A DNA stretch of 64,000 nucleotides from assembly GCF_900090305.1 (NCBI RefSeq), contig NZ_LT607751.1, positions 6,076,001-6,140,000 of the forward strand, written 5' to 3'. The translations under genes were made by a program, and so were the position numbers. The stretch's first letter is position 1. The number at the start of each line of letters is the position of its first letter. Below, one piece after another: positions 45,303-55,731 of the stretch. The notes beneath the pieces were generated by a model that did no database searches, had not been told where the DNA came from, and was given only the letters and a program-made list of their open reading frames with translations. The DNA comes from Micromonospora siamensis (GTDB lineage Bacteria > Actinomycetota > Actinomycetes > Mycobacteriales > Micromonosporaceae).

Positions 45303-45345
45303 TATGTCCCCTATGTCGTCGTCTTTAAAGCTAGTTAACTCGGGG

Positions 45346-45460
45346 GGTTCGGGGCGGGGTGACCGGCGGAAGGATCAAGCCTGACCTCGCGGGTTCCAGC
45401 GCGCTCGCTTCGCATCGCGCCCTGGAACCCGCGCTGGAGCCGGTCACCCCGCCCCGAACC
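45346..45460 (-). repeat. composite hairpin between rpoB and rpoC
   Basis: Outer arms 45346-45367 and 45439-45460 are perfectly complementary over 22 bp (GGTTCGGGGCGGGG then TGACCGGC). Inside, 45388-45399 and 45422-45433 pair perfectly over 12 bp (CGCGGGTTCCAG), with four further pairs towards the tip. The internal loop is asymmetric (20 and 5 nt). It starts 6 nt after the rpoB stop and ends 43 nt before rpoC. Confidence 0.92.
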
Positions 45461-45466
45461 ACCACC

Positions 45467-48400
45467 TCACACCTCTTCGACCGAGCTCGGCTCGCGCCGG
45501 GACAGGTCGATGCCCAGCTCCTCCGCGGCCCGGAACACCTCGTCGTCGGTCTCGCGCATCTCCAGGGCCACGCCGTCGCTGGAGAGCACCTCGACGTTGA
45601 GGCACAGCGACTGCAGCTCCTTGAGCAGCACCTTGAACGACTCCGGGATGCCCGGCTCGGGAATGTTCTCGCCCTTGACGATGGCCTCGTAGACCTTGAC
45701 CCGGCCGAGGACGTCGTCGGACTTGATGGTCAGCAGCTCCTGCAGGGCGTAGGCGGCGCCGTACGCCTGCATGGCCCAGCACTCCATCTCACCGAAGCGC
45801 TGGCCGCCGAACTGGGCCTTACCGCCCAGCGGCTGCTGCGTGATCATCGAGTACGGACCGGTCGACCGAGCGTGGATCTTGTCGTCGACCAGGTGGTTGA
45901 GCTTCAGGATGTAGACGTACCCGACCGCGATCGGGTCCGGCAGCGGCTCACCGGAACGACCGTCGAACAGCTGCGCCTTACCCGTACGCCCGATCAGCTG
46001 CTTGCCGTCCCGGTTGGGCAGGGTCGACGCGAGCAGACCGGAGATCTCCTCCTCGCGGGCACCGTCGAAGACCGGGGTGGCCACGTTGGTGTCCGGCTCG
46101 GACTCGTGCGCCTCGATCGAGCGGAGCTGACGCTTCCACTCCTCGTCGTCGCCCTCGACCTTCCAACCGGTCTTGGCCACCCAGCCGAGGTGGGTCTCCA
46201 GCACCTGCCCGATGTTCATCCGGGAAGGCACACCCAGCGGGTTCAGCACGATGTCGACCGGCGTTCCGTCCTCGAGGAACGGCATGTCCTCGACGGGCAG
46301 GATCTTGGAGATGACGCCCTTGTTGCCGTGCCGGCCGGCGAGCTTGTCGCCGTCCTGGATCTTGCGCTTCTGGGCGACGTAGACCCGGACCAGCTCGTTG
46401 ACGCCCGGCGGCAGCTCGTCGCCGTCCTCGCGGGAGAAGGTACGCACACCGATGACCGTGCCGGTCTCGCCGTGCGGCACCTTCAGCGAGGTGTCCCGGA
46501 CCTCACGCGCCTTCTCACCGAAGATCGCGCGGAGCAGCCGCTCCTCCGGGGTCAGCTCGGTCTCGCCCTTGGGCGTGACCTTGCCGACCAGGATGTCGCC
46601 GGGGACGACCTCGGCGCCGATCCGGATGATGCCCCGCTCGTCCAGGTCCGCCAGCATCTCCTCGGAGACGTTGGGGATGTCGCGGGTGATCTCCTCCGGG
46701 CCGAGCTTGGTGTCCCGGGCGTCGACCTCGTGCTCCTCGATGTGGATCGAGGTGAGCACGTCCTGCTGCACGAGGCGCTGCGACAGGATGATCGCGTCCT
46801 CGTAGTTGTGGCCCTCCCAGCACATGAACGCCACGAGCAGGTTGCGCCCGAGCGCCATCTCGCCCTCGTCGGTGCACGGACCGTCGGCGATGACCTGACC
46901 GGCCTCGACGCGGTCGCCCTCGAAGACGACCGGCTTCTGGTTGACGCAGGAGCCGGCGTTGGAGCGGCGGAACTTGTGCAGCAGGTACGTCCGGCGGTGG
47001 CCGTCGTCCTGGTGGATGGTGATGTAGTCCGCGCAGAGGTCCTCGATGAGACCCCCGACCTCGGCCACCACGACGTCACCGGCGTCGACCGCGGCACGGT
47101 ATTCCATGCCGGTGCCGACCAGCGGCGACTCCGCCTTCACCAGCGGCACGGCCTGCCGCTGCATGTTCGCGCCCATCAGGGCCCGGTTGGCGTCGTCGTG
47201 CTCGAGGAACGGGATCATCGCGGTCGCGACCGAGGTCATCTGCCGCGGCGACACGTCCATGTAGTCGACGGCGCTGGGGACGACGTCCTCGGTCTCACCG
47301 CCCTTACGACGGCACAGGACCCGGTCCTCGGCGAAGGTGCCGTCCGACTTCAGCGGGGCGTTGGCCTGCGCCTTGACGAACCGGTCCTCCTCGTCCGCGG
47401 TCAGGTAGTCGATCTGGTCGGTGACCCGACCGTCGATGACCTTCCGGTACGGCGTCTCGATGAAGCCGAACGGGTTGACCCGGGCGAAGGTGGAGAGCGC
47501 GCCGATCAGGCCGATGTTCGGGCCTTCCGGCGTCTCGATCGGGCACATCCGGCCGTAGTGGGACGGGTGCACGTCACGGACCTCGAAGCCGGCCCGCTCC
47601 CGGGACAGACCACCCGGGCCGAGCGCGCTCAGCCGGCGCCGGTGGGTCAGGCCCGCCAGCGGGTTGGTCTGGTCCATGAACTGGGACAGCTGCGACGTAC
47701 CGAAGAACTCCTTGATCGCCGCCACCACCGGGCGGATGTTGATCAGGGTCTGCGGCGTGATCGCCTCGACGTCCTGCGTGGTCATCCGCTCGCGGACGAC
47801 CCGCTCCATCCGGGAGAGACCGACCCGGACCTGATTCTGGATCAGCTCGCCCACGGTACGCAGGCGCCGGTTGCCGAAGTGGTCGATGTCGTCGGCCTCG
47901 TAGCCCTCCTCACCGGCGTGCAGCCGGCAGAGGTATTCCACGGTGGCGACGATGTCGTCCTCGGTCAGCGTGCCGGTGGTGATCGGCACGTCCAGCTCGA
48001 GCTTCTTGTTGAACTTGTAACGACCGACCTTGGCGACGTCGTACCGCTTCGGGTTGAAGAAGAGGTTGTCGAGCAGGGTCTGGGCGTTCTCACGGGTCGG
48101 CGGCTCGCCAGGGCGGAGCTTCCGGTAGATGTCGAGTAGCGCCTCGTCCTGGCCGGCGATGTGGTCCTTCTCGAGCGTCGTCATCATGAGCTCGGACCAG
48201 CCGAACTTCTCACGGATCTGCTCGGCCGACCATCCGATGGCCTTCAGCAGGACCGTGACGGCCTGCCGGCGCTTGCGGTCGATGCGGACGCCGACGGTGT
48301 CGCGCTTGTCGATGTCGAACTCCAGCCAGGCACCCCGGCTGGGGATGACCTTGACGCTGGAGAGGTCGCGGTCGGAGGTCTTGTCCGGCTGCTTGTCGAA

Positions 48401-48898
48401 GTAGACGCCCGGGGACCGGACGAGCTGGCTGACCACGACGCGCTCGGTGCCGTTGATGATGAAGGTGCCCTTGGGCGTCATCATCGGGAAGTCACCCATG
48501 AACACCGTCTGGCTCTTGATCTCGCCAGTGGTGTTGTTGGTGAACTCCGCGGTCACGAAGAGCGGCGCGCAGTAGGTCAGGTCCTTCTCCTTGCACTCCT
48601 CGATCGAGGCCTTGACCTCGTCGAAGCGCGGAGCGGAGAAGGACAGCGACATGGTGCCGGAGAAGTCCTCAATGGGACTGATCTCGTCGAGGATCTCCGC
48701 GAGACCCGATCGTGCGTGCGGGTCGTCCGCCGACCGGCCCTGCCAAGCCTCGTTGCCGACGAGCCAGTCGAAGGACTCGTTCTGGATGGCAAGGAGGTTG
48801 GGGACCTCGAGGTGTTCGGTGATCCGACCGAATGAAACTCGGCGGGGAGCGAAAGCACTCGACGTACGACTGGTCTTCGCAGGGCGGGAAGCTGCCAA
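45467..48898 (-). CDS. rpoB: RNA polymerase beta subunit
   Basis: A 1143-residue subunit. The rifampicin pocket is wild type ([31 protein letters not shown]). Other marks are [17 protein letters not shown] and the C-terminal clamp segment [19 protein letters not shown] accept a TTG start at 48898 (encoding [12 protein letters not shown]), with GAAGGAC upstream; no ATG or GTG lies before the conserved region. It is preceded by its own promoter. Confidence 0.98.
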   Translation of the reverse strand: MAASRPAKTSRTSSAFAPRRVSFGRITEHLEVPNLLAIQNESFDWLVGNEAWQGRSADDPHARSGLAEILDEISPIEDFSGTMSLSFSAPRFDEVKASIEECKEKDLTYCAPLFVTAEFTNNTTGEIKSQTVFMGDFPMMTPKGTFIINGTERVVVSQLVRSPGVYFDKQPDKTSDRDLSSVKVIPSRGAWLEFDIDKRDTVGVRIDRKRRQAVTVLLKAIGWSAEQIREKFGWSELMMTTLEKDHIAGQDEALLDIYRKLRPGEPPTRENAQTLLDNLFFNPKRYDVAKVGRYKFNKKLELDVPITTGTLTEDDIVATVEYLCRLHAGEEGYEADDIDHFGNRRLRTVGELIQNQVRVGLSRMERVVRERMTTQDVEAITPQTLINIRPVVAAIKEFFGTSQLSQFMDQTNPLAGLTHRRRLSALGPGGLSRERAGFEVRDVHPSHYGRMCPIETPEGPNIGLIGALSTFARVNPFGFIETPYRKVIDGRVTDQIDYLTADEEDRFVKAQANAPLKSDGTFAEDRVLCRRKGGETEDVVPSAVDYMDVSPRQMTSVATAMIPFLEHDDANRALMGANMQRQAVPLVKAESPLVGTGMEYRAAVDAGDVVVAEVGGLIEDLCADYITIHQDDGHRRTYLLHKFRRSNAGSCVNQKPVVFEGDRVEAGQVIADGPCTDEGEMALGRNLLVAFMCWEGHNYEDAIILSQRLVQQDVLTSIHIEEHEVDARDTKLGPEEITRDIPNVSEEMLADLDERGIIRIGAEVVPGDILVGKVTPKGETELTPEERLLRAIFGEKAREVRDTSLKVPHGETGTVIGVRTFSREDGDELPPGVNELVRVYVAQKRKIQDGDKLAGRHGNKGVISKILPVEDMPFLEDGTPVDIVLNPLGVPSRMNIGQVLETHLGWVAKTGWKVEGDDEEWKRQLRSIEAHESEPDTNVATPVFDGAREEEISGLLASTLPNRDGKQLIGRTGKAQLFDGRSGEPLPDPIAVGYVYILKLNHLVDDKIHARSTGPYSMITQQPLGGKAQFGGQRFGEMECWAMQAYGAAYALQELLTIKSDDVLGRVKVYEAIVKGENIPEPGIPESFKVLLKELQSLCLNVEVLSSDGVALEMRETDDEVFRAAEELGIDLSRREPSSVEEV

Positions 48899-49025
48899 GA
48901 TGCGTCCTTCCGAGGACCGGTGCTGCAGAACGGCTGGTACGCGTGCACTCCAATGACCCCACCAGAATTATCCGTAAACGGACATTTCCGAGCAGGGGTC
49001 AAGTCGGAAGGCAGCGCAAACTAGC

Positions 49026-49054
49026 AGTGTAGCCGAGAGGCTAACCGCTGTCCA
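49026..49054 (-). promoter_or_regulatory. rpoB promoter
   Basis: Minus-strand TGGACA (49049-49054), 17-nt spacer, TACACT (49026-49031). The start near 49019 gives a ~120-nt leader. The rest of the 575-nt gap (48899-49473) holds the rplL terminator and no gene. Confidence 0.7.
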
Positions 49055-49379
49055 GCCCACCCCGCAGGACGTTGCGGAACTTGCCTCGGAGCCCCTCAGA
49101 ACGGGGCCTGCCGGGCCGCTCGGAACGCAACGCTCCTGTCGGGCCGCTCGGGTGTCGAAGCGGCGTGGTGCCGCTGCCATTACCCAAGAGGTAGCCGTTG
49201 CAAGCGCGGAAGGTCTTGCTGGTGTCAGCGTGCCTGGCAGCGTGCTCCCGCGTCAAGGGCCGGTTACGGCTCGCCGGGGTCTTTCCCTCCGGCGGGCTAC
49301 CGCCACGGACGCCCCGGGCCGCTCCAGGTCGACGTCAGCCGCCCTGCTCAGGCCGTTGCTCACCGTGCCGTACCAACCA

Positions 49380-49417
49380 CAGCGGGCGGTGATCCGTTCC
49401 CGGATCACCGCCCGCTG
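49380..49417 (-). terminator. rplL terminator
   Basis: A perfect 17-bp stem (CAGCGGGCGGTGATCCG at 49380-49396, complement at 49401-49417) with a 4-nt loop that reads GGAA in the transcript, 56 nt after the rplL stop. No U-tract. It separates rplJL from rpoB. Confidence 0.8.
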
Positions 49418-49473
49418 CGAACGCGGTGTGCCCCGACTCACGTGAGCCGGACACGCGTCAGGTCAACGCAAGG

Positions 49474-49863
49474 TCACTTGAGGGTGACCTTGGCACCCTC
49501 GCCCTCGAGCTTGGCCTTGGCCTTGTCGGCGGTCTCCTTGTTGGCCTTCTCCAGGACGGCCTTCGGAGCGGCCTCGACCAGGTCCTTGGCCTCCTTGAGG
49601 CCCAGGCCGGTCAGCTCACGCACGACCTTGATGACCTGGATCTTCTTGCCACCGTCAGCCTCGAGGATGACGTCGAACTCGTCCTTCTCCTCCTCGGCCG
49701 GGGCAGCGGCGGCGCCACCGGCACCACCGGCGGCGGCGACCGCGACCGGAGCGGCGGCGGTGACCTCGAAGGTCTCCTCGAACTGCTTCACGAACTCGGA
49801 GAGCTCGATCAGCGTCATCTCCTTGAACGCGTCGAGCAGCTCGTCGGTGCTGAGCTTCGCCAT
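49474..49863 (-). CDS. rplL: 50S ribosomal protein L7/L12
   Basis: A 129-residue stalk protein. The N-terminal dimerisation domain ([27 protein letters not shown]), the Ala-rich hinge and the factor-binding domain ([38 protein letters not shown]) are all clear. It is 54 nt after rplJ. Confidence 0.97.
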   Translation of the reverse strand: MAKLSTDELLDAFKEMTLIELSEFVKQFEETFEVTAAAPVAVAAAGGAGGAAAAPAEEEKDEFDVILEADGGKKIQVIKVVRELTGLGLKEAKDLVEAAPKAVLEKANKETADKAKAKLEGEGAKVTLK

Positions 49864-49917
49864 GTCTGGCGTCCTTTCCTGAAACTGTTAGGTAAGAATC
49901 TGGTGCGCCGGGCGGCC

Positions 49918-50466
49918 TCAGGCCGCCTCGGCGCCCTCCTGCTCGCGCTTCTTGTCCGCCAGGGCGGCCGCCGTACGGACGGCCTTGGAGAGCGGAGCCT
50001 GGAACAGGGCCGCGGCCTTGCTCAGGTTGCCCTTCATCGCGCCGGCCAGCTTGGCCAGCAGCACCTCGCGGGACTCCAGGTCGGCGAGCTTCGTGACCTC
50101 GGCCGCGGAAATGGCCTTGCCCTCGAAGACGCCGCCCTTGATGACGAGCTTCGGGTTGGCCTTCGCGAAGTCGCGAAGGCCCTTCGCCGCCTCGACGACG
50201 TCGCCCGAAACGAAAGTCAGCGCGGTAGGACCGGTGAACAGCTCGTCGAGGCCGGAGATACCCGCGTCGCTCGCCGCACGCTTCGCCAGCGTGTTCTTCG
50301 CGACGGTGTAGCTGGTCTCCTTGCCGAGCGAGCGCCGCAGCTGGGTGAGCTGGGAAACCGTCAGACCGCGGTACTCGGTCAGCACCGTGGCACCGGAGTT
50401 ACGGAAGCTCTCGGTCAGCTCAGCGACGGCCGTGGCCTTGTCGGACCGGATCGGCTTGTCCGCCAT
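49918..50466 (-). CDS. rplJ: 50S ribosomal protein L10
   Basis: A 182-residue stalk base protein that binds 23S rRNA and L7/L12 dimers. It has [31 protein letters not shown] and [24 protein letters not shown] 50466 has GGAGGG upstream. It is under the leader described at 50554, the binding target for L10-L12 repression in other bacteria. Confidence 0.97.
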   Translation of the reverse strand: MADKPIRSDKATAVAELTESFRNSGATVLTEYRGLTVSQLTQLRRSLGKETSYTVAKNTLAKRAASDAGISGLDELFTGPTALTFVSGDVVEAAKGLRDFAKANPKLVIKGGVFEGKAISAAEVTKLADLESREVLLAKLAGAMKGNLSKAAALFQAPLSKAVRTAAALADKKREQEGAEAA

Positions 50467-50546
50467 GTCCCTCCTCTCTCGTTGCTCGAGGCTGGTCCCC
50501 GTCGACGAGCGGTGGCTCGCGACGGCGGCGGAGGCGACACGACAAC

Positions 50547-50577
50547 GAGAAAAGCCCCGGCGCAGGGCGCACGGGGC
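50547..50577 (-). terminator. attenuator hairpin in the rplJ leader
   Basis: In the transcript GCCCCG and GCGC pair with GCGC and CGGGGC (50554-50577, one bulged base), followed immediately by TTTTCTC. It is the only hairpin in the window with a good U-tract. It lies 80 nt before the rplJ start. Confidence 0.75.
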
Positions 50578-50690
50578 GAGGGCCGGCCGGTCGCGTCGCA
50601 GTCGGCGGACCGCGGTTCAACACAGCCGAGTTTCGCTTACCGCCCTGCGCGGGTCGCCCGTCATCGCGGGACCTTCGACCGTGCCGGGGC
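50554..50690 (-). promoter_or_regulatory. L10-type ribosomal protein leader
   Basis: The leader contains the GTAAGCGAAACTC segment and GTGTTGAACCGCGG (about 50616-50645), resembling the conserved actinobacterial L10 leader, and ends in the attenuator at 50547-50577. Binding of L10(L12)4 to this RNA would couple rplJL expression to ribosomal protein supply. The boundaries are approximate. Confidence 0.55.
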
Positions 50691-50799
50691 ACGGTGACCA
50701 GCGGTCTCTGGGTGGAACTTCGTGCAGAAGGTTACGCGACACGGCGCGTGATCGCCAAATCGCCCCTGGAGTGCGCCCGGTCACTCGACCGGACCGGCG

Positions 50800-51489
50800 T
50801 CAGGGGCGCACCCGGCGCCACCGGAGGTAGCCGGCCAGGACCACCGTCGTCCAGGCCCCCGCCCAGGCCGACAGCAGCCCGCCGGTGGCCGGCGCCACTC
50901 CCTGCGCCAGCGCCCGGGCGGTCGCCAGCAGCGGCGGCACCAGCCAGGGCGCCACCGAGCCGGTCAGCCCCAGCGCCAGGGTGCCGACCGCGCCGAGCGC
51001 CAGCACCGCGACGCCGTACCCGGCGGAACCGGTCACGGCCCGGCTGGCCAGGGCGCCGAGCGCCACCGCGGGTGGCAGGGCGAGCAGGTGCGCCCAGAGG
51101 CCCAGGGCCAGCCCGACCGGCAGCGACTGCTCCCCCGCCCCGGACGGCGCGACCACCCCGCCCACCACCCACGGGAAGACCAGCGCCACGGCCACCGTGC
51201 CGGCGCCGGCCAGGGCCGCCGCCAGCAGCCCGGCCGTGCGTTCCCGGGCCGGGCCCACCAGCACCAGGGCCAGCCGGCGCTGCACGTCCGGCTCCACGTC
51301 GAGCAGGATCTTGGTTTGCCAGGCCAGCACCGGGAAGAGCACCACGGCCGAGACGCCGTACGCCTCCGCCGGCCGGGCCCGACCGCCGCCGTACAGCACG
51401 GCGAGGGCCAACAGGCCGGCCAGGAGCGGGGCGACCGCCCGGCCGGTACGCAGGAAGCCGACCAGCCGCATCCGGACCAGCCCGCTCAC
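50800..51489 (-). CDS. ABC transporter permease
   Basis: A 229-residue integral membrane protein with about five or six hydrophobic segments (APLLAGLLALAVLYGGG; AYGVSAVVLFPVLAW; LLAAALAGAGTVAVALVFPWVVGG; GLALGLWAHLLALPPAVALGALA; GVAVLALGAVGTLALGL). The GTG start overlaps the ATPase stop by 4 nt, so both form one transporter. No substrate is evident. It lies between rplA and rplJ. Confidence 0.8.
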   Translation of the reverse strand: MSGLVRMRLVGFLRTGRAVAPLLAGLLALAVLYGGGRARPAEAYGVSAVVLFPVLAWQTKILLDVEPDVQRRLALVLVGPARERTAGLLAAALAGAGTVAVALVFPWVVGGVVAPSGAGEQSLPVGLALGLWAHLLALPPAVALGALASRAVTGSAGYGVAVLALGAVGTLALGLTGSVAPWLVPPLLATARALAQGVAPATGGLLSAWAGAWTTVVLAGYLRWRRVRP

Positions 51490-52265
51490 GGCGTCGCCTC
51501 CGTCGGCGCGGGGGCGTCGGGCGGGGAGGAGTCGGCGCGTACCCGCAGGACGTGGTGGCCGTCGGCGCGCAAGCGGGCGACGGTGCCCGCCGCCCGCGCG
51601 GCCGGCACCGAGACCTCGACCACCACGTGCGCCGCCGCTGGCGCGACGGCCGCCGGCCCGGTGGCGACCGTGCCGTCGGCGACCGTCCACCGGGCGGCGC
51701 CCGGCAGCCGGACCGTCTCCCCCCGGTGGTCGCTGACCAGCACCGACCCGCCCGCTGCCAGCACCTCGTCGACCAGGCCGGGGACCAGCTCGCGGGCCGC
51801 CGCGTCCAGGCCCTCCCACGGCTCGTCGAGCACCAGCAGGCCGGGGCGGCGGAGCATCGCCTGGGCCAGGCCGACCTTCTGCGCCGTCCCCTTGGACAGC
51901 TCGGCCAACCGGACGCCCCGGAACCGGGTCAGGCCCAGCCGGTCCGTCCAGCGGTCGACCGCGCCGGCCGTGTCGGTCGCCGGCAGGCCGGCGGCCCGTC
52001 CCATGGCGGTCAGGTAGGCGTCCACGGTGAACGGCTGGTCGGCGGGGAAGCGCTCGGGCACCCAGCCCACCCGCCGGGGGCGGTCGAGCACCCTGCCCCG
52101 GGTCGGGGTGAGCACGCCGGCGGCGAGTTGCAGCAGGGTGGACTTGCCGGCCCCGTTGCGGCCCAGCACCAGCGCCACCTCGCCCGGGCCGATGGTCACC
52201 GTCGCCGCCCGCAGCACCCAGGGGCCGCCGCGCCGGTACCGGAGCCAGACGTCCTCCAGTCGCAT
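51486..52265 (-). CDS. ABC transporter ATP-binding protein
   Basis: A 259-residue protein. Walker A VLGRNGAGKSTLLQLA (~34-48), signature ELSKGTAQKVGLAQAM, Walker B LLVLDEPWEGLD and the switch His in LVSDHRGE. The C-terminal ~60 residues form a small extra beta-rich domain (AHVVVEVSVPAARAAGTVARLRADGHHVLRVRA). ATG 52265 was chosen. It is bounded upstream by the rplA terminator. Confidence 0.88.
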   Translation of the reverse strand: MRLEDVWLRYRRGGPWVLRAATVTIGPGEVALVLGRNGAGKSTLLQLAAGVLTPTRGRVLDRPRRVGWVPERFPADQPFTVDAYLTAMGRAAGLPATDTAGAVDRWTDRLGLTRFRGVRLAELSKGTAQKVGLAQAMLRRPGLLVLDEPWEGLDAAARELVPGLVDEVLAAGGSVLVSDHRGETVRLPGAARWTVADGTVATGPAAVAPAAAHVVVEVSVPAARAAGTVARLRADGHHVLRVRADSSPPDAPAPTEATP

Positions 52266-52293
52266 GCCGTGAGCGTGCCACAACCGGCAGACG

Positions 52294-52329
52294 GAAGGGG
52301 CCCCGCCACATCCGTGGCGGGGCCCCTTC
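52294..52329 (-). terminator. rplA terminator
   Basis: A perfect 16-bp stem (GAAGGGGCCCCGCCAC at 52294-52309, complement at 52314-52329) with a 4-nt loop, 14 nt after the rplA stop. It isolates the L11-L1 unit from the ABC transporter. Confidence 0.8.
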
Positions 52330-52343
52330 GCGGGAGGCGACGC

Positions 52344-53060
52344 TCAGCCCTCGGCGCCGGTCTCCTGGAGGTTCTTGACCACCTTCGGGTCGACCGGGAC
52401 GCCCGGGCCCATGGTGGTGGTCAGGGTGACCTTCTTCAGGTACGTGCCCTTGGCCGCCGACGGCTTGGCGCGGAGCACCTCGTCGAGGACGGCGGCGTAG
52501 TTCTCGATCAGCTGGTTCTCGCCGAACGAGGCCTTGCCGATGATCAGGTGCAGGTTGGAGTGCTTGTCCACCCGGAAGGTGATCTTGCCGCCCTTGATGT
52601 CCTGAACGGCCTTGGTGACGTCCATGGTCACCGTGCCCGTCTTCGGGTTCGGCATCAGGCCGCGCGGGCCCAGGATCCGCGCGATCCGGCCGATCTTGGC
52701 CATCTGGTCCGGGGTGGCGATCGCCGCGTCGAAGTCCAGCCAACCGCCCTGGATCCGGGCGACCAGCTCGTCGGTGCCCACCTCGTCGGCACCGGCGGCG
52801 GCGGCCTCCTCGGCCTTCGCGCCGGCGGCGAACACGATCACGCGGGCGGTCTTACCGGTGCCGTGCGGCAGGTTGACCACGCCGCGGACCATCTGGTCCG
52901 CCTTGCGGGGGTCGACGCCGAGGCGCATCGCGACCTCGACCGTGGCGTCGAACTTGACGTTGGTGGTCTCCTTGGCCAGCTTGACGGCCTCGGCGGGGGT
53001 GTACAGCTTCGACCGGTCGATGACGTCGGCGGCCTTGCGGTAGCTCTTGCTGCGCTGCAT
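52344..53060 (-). CDS. rplA: 50S ribosomal protein L1
   Basis: A 238-residue mobile-stalk protein. Marks are [55 protein letters not shown] and [17 protein letters not shown] 53060 is the conserved start and lies 79 nt after rplK. Confidence 0.97.
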   Translation of the reverse strand: MQRSKSYRKAADVIDRSKLYTPAEAVKLAKETTNVKFDATVEVAMRLGVDPRKADQMVRGVVNLPHGTGKTARVIVFAAGAKAEEAAAAGADEVGTDELVARIQGGWLDFDAAIATPDQMAKIGRIARILGPRGLMPNPKTGTVTMDVTKAVQDIKGGKITFRVDKHSNLHLIIGKASFGENQLIENYAAVLDEVLRAKPSAAKGTYLKKVTLTTTMGPGVPVDPKVVKNLQETGAEG

Positions 53061-53139
53061 TTCTCGATACTCCTGTGGTTGCTGGCGGGCCGCGGCGACC
53101 GCGCGCCCTCCCACGAACTGATCTGGAAGGTGGACGACG

Positions 53140-53571
53140 TCAGTCGTTGACGACGATGCCCATCGACCGGGCGGTGCCGGCGATGATCTTCGCAGCCTGG
53201 TCCACGTCGTTGGCGTTGAGGTCGACCATCTTCTTCTCGGCGATCTCGCGCACCTGGGTCATGGTGACCGAGCCGACCTTGTCCTTCTGCGGGACGCCGG
53301 AGCCCTTGTCCACGCCGGCGGCCTTGAGCAGCAGCCGGGCGGCGGGCGGGGTCTTCAGGACGAAGGTGAAGCTCCGGTCCTCGTACACGCTGATCTCGGC
53401 GGGGACGATGTCGCCCCGCTGGGACTCGGTCTGCGCGTTGTACGACTTGCAGAACTCCATGATGTTCACGCCGTGCTGACCGAGCGCCGGGCCGACCGGC
53501 GGAGCCGGGGTGGCCTGGCCGGCCTTCAGCTGAAGCGTGAACGTCTTGACGAGCTTCTTCTTCGGAGGCAT
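53140..53571 (-). CDS. rplK: 50S ribosomal protein L11
   Basis: A 143-residue GTPase-centre protein, the site of thiostrepton binding and RelA sensing. The N-terminal [29 protein letters not shown] and C-terminal [21 protein letters not shown] are canonical. ATG 53571 was chosen at MPPKKK. Confidence 0.97.
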   Translation of the reverse strand: MPPKKKLVKTFTLQLKAGQATPAPPVGPALGQHGVNIMEFCKSYNAQTESQRGDIVPAEISVYEDRSFTFVLKTPPAARLLLKAAGVDKGSGVPQKDKVGSVTMTQVREIAEKKMVDLNANDVDQAAKIIAGTARSMGIVVND

Positions 53572-53723
53572 GTCACTTCCTGGGGCTTGGAACTGGGATA
53601 TGTGCCGGCCGCGGGCGCGCACGGTCAGCGCGATGCGACAGCGGCGACGTTCTAGGGTAGCGCAGCGTCCGGCCACCCCGTCCGTCGAGGCCCGTCGAAG
53701 CTCCGGCGGGCCCGGAAAGAGTA

Positions 53724-53757
53724 CGCCGGCGGCAGGCTGGACAGCCCACCGCCGGCG
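53724..53757 (-). terminator. hairpin between nusG and rplK
   Basis: A 9-bp CGCCGGCGG/CCGCCGGCG stem (53724-53732 and 53749-53757) with an inner GGCT/AGCC helix, 10 nt after the nusG stop in a 196-nt gap. Confidence 0.55.
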
Positions 53758-53767
53758 AACCGGAACG

Positions 53768-54487
53768 TCAGATCTTGGCGACCTGGTTGAAGTTCAGCTC
53801 GACCGGCGTCTCCCGGCCGAAGATCGACACCAGCACCTTGAGCTTCTGCTGGTCGGCGTTGATCTCGCTGATCGTCGCCGGCAGCGAGGCGAACGCGCCG
53901 TCGGTGACGGTGACCGAGTCGCCGACCTCGAAGTCGAGGACCTTCACCTCGGGCTTGGCCTTCTTCTGCTCGGTCTCGACCGCCGGGGCCAGCCACTTCA
54001 GCACCTCGTCGAGGCTCAGCGGCGCCGGACGGTCGGCCCGGTCGGTCGCCCCGACGAAGCCGGTCACGCCCGGGGTGTTCCGGACACAGGAGTAGGACTC
54101 CGCGGTCAGCTCCATCCGGACCAGGATGTAGCCCGGGAAGACCTTGGCCTGCACCTGGGAACGCTTGCCGTTCTTGACCTCGACCTCTTCCCGGGTCGGC
54201 ACCTCGACCTGGTAGATGAAGTCCTCCATGTCGAGGGAGGTGATCCGGGTCTCGAGGTTGGTCTTGACCTTGTTCTCGTAACCGGCGTACGAGTGGACCA
54301 CGTACCAGTCACCGGGGGCGTAGCGCAGCTTCTGGCGCAGCTCGGCGACCGGGTCGAATTCCTCCTCCACCGGCTCGCTGGTCGGGAACTCAGACTCGCT
54401 GGCGGCCTCGACCGACTCGTCACCAGCCGCCGTCGCCACCGCGGACTGCTCGTCCGTGGTCTCGGCGGTCTCGTCGTACTCAGGCAC
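53768..54487 (-). CDS. nusG: transcription termination/antitermination protein NusG
   Basis: A 239-residue factor. A ~60-residue acidic N-terminal extension precedes the NGN domain ([35 protein letters not shown]) and the KOW domain ([24 protein letters not shown]). GTG start. It is 38 nt after secE, the standard arrangement. Confidence 0.97.
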   Translation of the reverse strand: MPEYDETAETTDEQSAVATAAGDESVEAASESEFPTSEPVEEEFDPVAELRQKLRYAPGDWYVVHSYAGYENKVKTNLETRITSLDMEDFIYQVEVPTREEVEVKNGKRSQVQAKVFPGYILVRMELTAESYSCVRNTPGVTGFVGATDRADRPAPLSLDEVLKWLAPAVETEQKKAKPEVKVLDFEVGDSVTVTDGAFASLPATISEINADQQKLKVLVSIFGRETPVELNFNQVAKI

Positions 54488-54525
54488 GCTCGCTCACTTC
54501 CGTCACTATCGGCACATCAGGCCGG

Positions 54526-54921
54526 TCAGCTGGGGTTGCCGAAGACCCACAGCACGCCCTTCGCGAACGCGAAGTCGAGCAGTCCGACGATCGTCAGCAT
54601 CACGGCGACGAAGGTGACCACCACGGCGGTGTAGGTCAGCAGCTCCTTGCGGGTCGGCCAGATGACCTTACGCAGCTCGGCCACGACCTCGCGGAAGAAC
54701 CGCGCGATGCGGGCGAAGAGCCCGATCCGCTCGGTGTCCTTCCGGGTCTTCCGGCCGTCGGACGACTCGGCCCGGGCACGGGCCCGGGTGGCGGTGCCAC
54801 CCCGGGAGACCGGCTCGTCGGTGGCGGTGGCCTCGTCGTCGGCCACGTCGTCGACGACCTCGTCGCGCTCGTCGCGCAGCTCGTCGCCGGCGTCCTCGCC
54901 GCGCCGCTTGCTCTCGGCCAC
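54526..54921 (-). CDS. secE: preprotein translocase subunit SecE
   Basis: A 131-residue protein. A charged N-terminal ~70 residues lead to the SecE motif (RIARFFREVVAELRKVIWPTRKELLTYT) and a single transmembrane helix (VVVTFVAVMLTIVGLLDFAF). The GTG 54921 start has GGAGGG upstream. It heads secE-nusG. Confidence 0.95.
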   Translation of the reverse strand: MAESKRRGEDAGDELRDERDEVVDDVADDEATATDEPVSRGGTATRARARAESSDGRKTRKDTERIGLFARIARFFREVVAELRKVIWPTRKELLTYTAVVVTFVAVMLTIVGLLDFAFAKGVLWVFGNPS

Positions 54922-55136
54922 TTCGCCCTCCGTAGCGGGATCTCGGGTCGCACACCGGTGGGGCGTGCGCGGCGTGTGGTCACGCCGGCCGGACCAACCG
55001 TCCCGCGACGGGCCGCGGCCGGCGGATCGACCAGGGCGGACCCGATCGCCTCGGAACCACCCCGCCGATGCCACCACCACGGGCCGGACGCCGCCGGGCG
55101 GCGGCGCGACCCACGGGAACGGTCAGGCCTGAGGCG

Positions 55137-55209
<73 letters not shown>

Positions 55210-55337
55210 GTGCGGCAACTCTCACCCCACCCGGTCGCGAACGACCGCGCAGGGGTCACTTGCCCCACGGCGGACCAGTGTACGGGTAGTCGTGCGACTT
55301 TCCCAACCGGTCCTCCCCCAGCGCGTCGGAACGCCCG

Positions 55338-55730
55338 TCAGGCCGGGGTGCGGACGGTCGCCCGCGCCTGCGACAGGACCTTCTCGCCCTGGCAGGTCGC
55401 GGTGACGTCGAGCCTGGTCAGGCCCTCCTCGGTGACCTCACGGACCACCGCGGAGACCTCGATCTCGGTGCCCTGGTCGTCGTCCGGGACGACCACCGGC
55501 CGGGCGAACCGCACGTTGTAGTCGACCACCGCGTCGGGCGCGCCGGCCCAGCCGGTGAGCGCGCGACCCACCAGGGCCATGGTGAACATGCCATGGGCGA
55601 TGACGCCGGGCAGGCCGACCCCGGTGGCGACCCGGTCGCTCCAGTGGATCGGGTTGAAGTCGCCGGAGGCGCCGGCGTAGCGGACCAGGTCCGCGCGGGT
55701 CACCCGGAAGGTCTGGGTGGGCAGCTCCAT
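55338..55730 (-). CDS. MaoC/HadB-like (R)-specific enoyl hydratase/dehydratase subunit
   Basis: A 130-residue hot-dog-fold protein with the hydratase-2 motif ASGDFNPIHWSD (catalytic Asp and His) and GVIAHGMFTMALVGRAL. It follows the HadA-like gene by 1 nt. In Mycobacterium the same locus (rpmG-hadABC-tRNA-Trp-secE) makes the FAS-II 3-hydroxyacyl-ACP dehydratase. No HadC is present here. Confidence 0.85.
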   Translation of the reverse strand: MELPTQTFRVTRADLVRYAGASGDFNPIHWSDRVATGVGLPGVIAHGMFTMALVGRALTGWAGAPDAVVDYNVRFARPVVVPDDDQGTEIEVSAVVREVTEEGLTRLDVTATCQGEKVLSQARATVRTPA

Positions 55731-55731
55731 G

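Noticed and set aside
40362..45338. A 1658-codon open frame on the plus strand opposite rpoC
   Set aside because: It is antisense to a well-conserved gene and arises from GC-biased third positions; its Val/Leu/Asp/Arg composition and lack of domains show it is not real.
45359..48139. A 926-codon open frame opposite rpoB
   Set aside because: Same composition artefact; rpoB on the other strand is certain.
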